Assembly (NCBI GenBank): GCA_034509495.1
Contig: CM067509.1
Coordinates: 8,964,689 to 9,028,688 of the forward strand
Length of the DNA stretch: 64,000 bases
Source: Acestrorhynchus altus
Taxonomy: Eukaryota; Chordata; Actinopteri; Characiformes; Acestrorhynchidae
Reading direction: 5' to 3'
Shown here: in pieces, positions 60,246 through 64,000 of the stretch
How the letters are laid out: each line of letters opens with the position of its first letter
How positions within the stretch are numbered: the first letter of the stretch is position 1
The notes under the pieces: model-generated
Told to the model about the DNA's origin: nothing
The model's input: only the letters and a program-made list of their open reading frames with translations
Databases searched by the model: none
Made by a program: the position numbers and the translations under genes

Positions 60246-60789
60246 AAACTGTGCTTTACAATATGCTTTAAAGGGTAGAGGCTTTTTTTAAGGGTAGACA
60301 TGCAAGAAGCAGTATTTAGAACTTAGAAGGAAAGTAAGGGAAAATTACATAAAAAAAAAACATTAAAATATTTTTTAAAATATATAAAAAATTTAAAAGG
60401 TAAAAAAAACCACTTTATTAAATAACAGAGTATGAAATAATTAAAAATAAAGTACAAAATAAAATAAATACAAAACAATACGATAAAAATACATTTCTGA
60501 GCAAACTTTACTGCACCTTTATCTCTCAAATATTAATACAAAGAAGACAGACAAGTGAATTCACAATAAAAGTACAAGGACAGGCCCAGTAAAATATATT
60601 TAAATAAAGGTCTTTTAAAGGGTTAGTGATCAGGAAGTTCCTTCATTAGAAATGTAACCTCTAACGTTACCAGAACAGAGCAGCAGAGTCCGGTTTCAGC
60701 AACTTTCAGCAAGTGTGTTTCTAACGTTACTGCGATGCTAACAGACAGAACAAACTCCATTCAGAATGAGACACAAACACAACACTTAC
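58948..60789 (-). other. cox17 5' intron with repeat insertions
   Basis: It lies between the acceptor at about 58,948 and the donor GTAAGTG at 60,789 on the minus strand. Inside are 59,040-59,180 (ACACTCATTGGCCAATTAAT), a fragment of a common fish DNA repeat; 59,660-60,120, a LINE-tail-like repeat with TTTATTTGTATAGCGCTCTT and a 15-bp direct repeat (TCACAACTGAAGTTG) in tandem; and the two microsatellites listed next. Confidence 0.6.
60131..60240. repeat. (AAT)n and (TA)n microsatellites
   Basis: About 30 bases of AAT repeat (60,133-60,162) and about 46 bases of TA repeat (60,191-60,236), separated by a short unique spacer, inside the cox17 intron. Confidence 0.95.
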
Positions 60790-60885
60790 ATAAGCAGTAG
60801 CACCAGCAGACCTTCGGTGTCCTTCTTCTCACAACGTGATACACAGCCTCTACAACATCCGGGGCACGGGGGAAAACATCGTGTC
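60790..60885 (-). promoter_or_regulatory. Probable cox17 noncoding first exon and promoter
   Basis: On the minus strand this block runs from a CpG-containing CGTGCCCCGGATG region to a clean splice donor, GCTTAT|GTAAGTG, at 60,789. The acceptor TTTTATAG at 58,948 leads into 16 bases of leader before the ATG. A noncoding first exon is therefore likely. The start point near 60,880 is a guess from composition. Confidence 0.5.
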
Positions 60886-61475
60886 AAAATAAAAGCCTTT
60901 TATTTTTTTTAATCTACGACTAAGTAACTAAAGTTAAAATGTACGATGTGTCCAAATGTTTGTGAACGTTAACACTCATGTCAGTGAATTCAATCAAATC
61001 CTCACAGCATTGCCCCAAATTATTAGAGACAGTTACTCTGACAAAAGAATGAAAAACCTTTTTTAATAACCTTAATTTTGAAACTATTAATGAGTCCACA
61101 AAGGGTATAACATAAAAAGTGTGATCTTACATGTAAAGCGTTTGTTTAATGAACAAGTTTAACACTGTTTAAAACTGATTAAAAAAAAAAGGTAAACTTG
61201 TGAGAATGTGTGCTTGCAGTTTTTTACTTGGAATCATTCTCTGCTTGTAGGGTTAGGCTGTTTCTTTAGATTTACTTCTTTAGACTCTGTAGTAACTTTT
61301 GTCTGCCTTTTCTGTGTACCTATCCTGTTGAAATCAGGTGTGGTTTCAGGTTACATACAGTGTGACTTGCAGGGGCGGAGTTCCAGATTACAATTCTAGA
61401 TAAATTTAAGACATATCCAGGAAGTTTTTAGGAAATTGATGTTGAAAAACATGTTTCCAACATGTGTTTTCATAT
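60886..61475. other. Intergenic region
   Basis: 60,950-61,050 is a copy of the repeat also seen at about 5,270 and 18,540-18,840. The rest is AT-rich and I see no gene in it. Confidence 0.45.
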
Positions 61476-61479
61476 TCCA

Positions 61480-63795
61480 GTTGTCACTTCCTACAACATC
61501 AGAAGACATTACCGCAGTTGCAGTAACAGGGCTGACTGCATCTCAGACCTGGCATCTGCCCAATCTCTAAACTTCTTTGCCCCAGAGAACACTGCAACTC
61601 CAACTGTCCTCCGCCTTAGCTTTCTCTCACTCTCCATGAAGGGTCAGTAGCGGTGGAGGCACAGGCTTGCTTGTCTCTCAGGGATGGCGATCAACTCCAC
61701 TCACACCTTCACATCTTGACATTTCTTCTTTTGAATTCCATGCTGTTGCAGTATCTTTTTCTCTCAAATTCCACATCATTGTACTCTATTGACCTCATGG
61801 TCCATTGGGCAATTTCATGAACTGGACCTCTCCTGAGTAGTCTCTCTATTGAGACTTCACTCATTCTCATTGGTGATTTCAATCTTCCATCTGAGAAACT
61901 GCAGTCATCATGTCTCCTCCAACTTCTATCTTCATTTGACCTCACCTTTAACCAGTCTGGTCCAACGCACAGGGCAGGCAACACATTGGACCAAATTTTT
62001 AGCTGACCTGCCCCTGCCTTAGATCTGACAGTTACTCCCCTTGACTTTTCTGACCATCATTCCTTGCCCTTCACACTCTCCCTCTCCTCAACGTCTTCCA
62101 CCATTCACTGTAATCTTCACACTCTCTCCATCTTATCTTACCTCCACTATTCTAACCACCCTTCTACATTTTGATTCCTTCTCCTTCCTCCCACTGAAAA
62201 CTGCTACAAGCACTTTCCTTTCATCCATCTCCTCTTCAGTCAACCTCTGTCCTCTCTCTCTCAAAGACCTGCAAGAACCTCCAGAACTTCCCCATGGCTG
62301 ACAGAGGTTCTGTGTAACAACCGAACAGAGTTGAGACTGTCTGAAAGAAAGTTTAGATAAACGCAACTGAACTCAGATCTCAGTGCTTACCGGGCTCTCC
62401 TTTCCTGGTTTTCAGTGGAAGTAAACACTGCAAAATCATCCTTTTACAAGGACTGGAAGCATCAGCATCTGATCCATGCAAGCTCTTTTCTGTTTTCTCT
62501 CCTAAACCTTCCTACCCCCCTGCTCCAACTACCCTCACCCCAGAAGATTTTGTCACCTTCTTAGAAGAGAAGGTTGACAAGATCTGCCAATCATTTCTAC
62601 ACACCTCTACTCCTCCCACCAGACACCCTTCTCCTCCTACATCTCTGTCCTCTTTCTCTGCACTTTCCGCAGATGACATCCTTCATCTTCTCACATCTAA
62701 CAATCCAACCACTAGTCCTCTAGACCCTATCCCTTCCTCTCTATTTCAAACTATTGCTCCTGACCTTCTCTCTTTCATTACTTTTATCAAAAACTCAATA
62801 ATTCACTCATACACACATTGTCATCAGGTCATGTTCCATCTACTTTCATAACTGCCAGAGTGTTCCCAATCTTGAAAAAGCCAACTCTAGATAGCACAAA
62901 CATTAACAATTATAGACCAGTATCACTACTTTCTTTTCTCTCAAAAATCCTTGAACATTCTGTCTATAATCAGGACACAAATCAATCTTCAAACTGGTTT
63001 ACATCATACCTTGAAGAGCGTTCTTACCAGGTAACAGGGCAGGGTGCCACATCTGCTCCATTCAGATACTCCCCTGGTGTTCCACAAGGCTCAGTACTCG
63101 GTCCTCTGTTCTCTCTACACTACTTGTCTTGGTAAAGTAATATCTTCTTATGGGTTTACTTATAACTGCTATGCTGATGACACTCAACTTATCCTCTTTT
63201 TCCCAACCTCCGACACCCAGGTCACATCCCATATCTCAGCTTGCCTCTCTGATGTCTCATCATGGATGGCAGCCCATCACCTCAAACTCAACCCCAGCAA
63301 GACTAAACTATTATTCATTCCTGGAACCACTGGTCCTCATCCTGATCTCTCCATTTCCCTTGAACACCCACTGGTCACTCAATCTGCAGAAGCATGGAGC
63401 CTTGGTGTAGTTGTGGATAATCAGTTATCGATCAGACCCTTGCAACTTATACAGAATGCAGCAGCCCAACTTATCTTATATGTCCCCAAATTCAGTCATG
63501 TAACTCCTCAGCTGTGTTCCCTTCATTGGCTTCCTGTAGCTGCCCAAAACCTTGAAAATCCGAAACTCAAGCTGTACCAAGGGCCCTTCAAGCTTCAAGT
63601 ACAGCTCAGCTTGACCCACCATCACTCAAGATGCAAGGAAAACATGCATCCAGTCCCTTTTCTGTTGTGGCACCAAAATGTTGGAATGAACATCCCCAGG
63701 GGATCCGAACTGAGTCCCTCACTGTGTTCAAACACAGATTGAAGACCGATATGTTTAATTCCATAAATGCCTTAAATGTAAATGTAAATGTGCGG
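61480..63795 (+). mobile_element. Degraded L2-type non-LTR retrotransposon
   Basis: Plus-strand broken frames give, in order, an endonuclease (RSCSNRADCISDLASAQSLN, then IGDFN- and FSDHHSL-like pieces by 62,060), a linker, and reverse transcriptase from about 62,850 (NYRPVSLLSFLSKILEH; SYLEERSYQV; GVPQGSVLGP; YADDTQL; HHLKLNPSKTK). The block between the first and second RT pieces is missing, so part of the palm was deleted. After 63,400 a C-terminal segment (PKCWNEHPQGIRTES-like) leads to an AAATGT-type tail at 63,775-63,792, typical of L2 3' ends. Many stops and frameshifts are present; it is not active. Confidence 0.85.
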
Positions 63796-64000
63796 CTTTT
63801 TCAGGTTTATCATTATTAAAAGAACTTTCATTATTAGTATGAAAATGTTTTCCCATACATTCATTTCTTTTCACTAAATAAACCTCCTAACAACTAATCT
63901 CATCAATGCCTTATCTATCCAATTTCCACCATGCCTAAATTGCATGTTGTTCAGTTATGCATTTGTTTACTTATATGACAGCCAACACACCAACCATCAC
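63796..64000. other. AT-rich end of window
   Basis: No feature is recognised after the LINE tail. Confidence 0.5.

Noticed and set aside
61709..62366. Open frames on the minus strand (91 and 77 aa)
   Set aside because: They are antisense to the L2 element body and show no conserved domain.

Overview
The window is nuclear DNA from a teleost fish. Its genes are vertebrate, split by short GT-AG introns, and set in AT-rich DNA full of long (CA)n/(TA)n microsatellites, Tc1/mariner and hAT DNA-transposon remnants and L2/CR1-type LINE pieces. An otophysan fish (catfish or characin type) would fit the Tc1 load, but the species cannot be read from the sequence.

Layout. 1-14,150 has no recognisable gene and is packed with microsatellites and repeat remnants. 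Six protein-coding genes follow. (1) hao2 (+), seven coding exons at 15,888-21,309: a 356-aa FMN-dependent 2-hydroxyacid oxidase ending in the peroxisomal signal SKL. (2) A KLHL9/KLHL13-family BTB-BACK-Kelch gene (+), six coding exons at 24,683-32,532: 691 aa with a proline-rich N-terminus, and a dead LINE in intron 1. (3) hsd3b (+), three coding exons at 34,855-38,288: a 374-aa 3-beta-hydroxysteroid dehydrogenase, with a deleted Tc1 element in intron 2. (4) pla1a (+), eleven coding exons at 40,778-46,571: a 454-aa secreted phosphatidylserine-specific phospholipase A1 with an intact Ser-Asp-His triad. (5) popdc2 (-), four coding exons from 52,650 down to 50,151: a 393-aa Popeye-domain cAMP-binding membrane protein. 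(6) cox17 (-), two coding exons from 58,931 down to 58,299 plus a noncoding first exon near 60,790: a 67-aa mitochondrial copper chaperone. From about 61,480 the window ends in a broken L2-type LINE.

The genes are individually transcribed and share no single pathway. Their order is informative: from memory of the human map, HAO2 and HSD3B genes are neighbours on chromosome 1, and PLA1A, POPDC2 and COX17 are neighbours on chromosome 3. Here the two blocks are contiguous, with a KLHL9/13-like gene between hao2 and hsd3b.

All exon joins were made by hand from splice-site consensus, reading-frame phase and remembered family sequences. I found no sign of a novel multi-gene system. The most useful observations are the conserved popdc2 terminal exon hidden behind a read-through stop, the multi-exon KLHL9/13 paralogue with its proline-rich head, two hAT copies with 8-bp target duplications, and the joined synteny.
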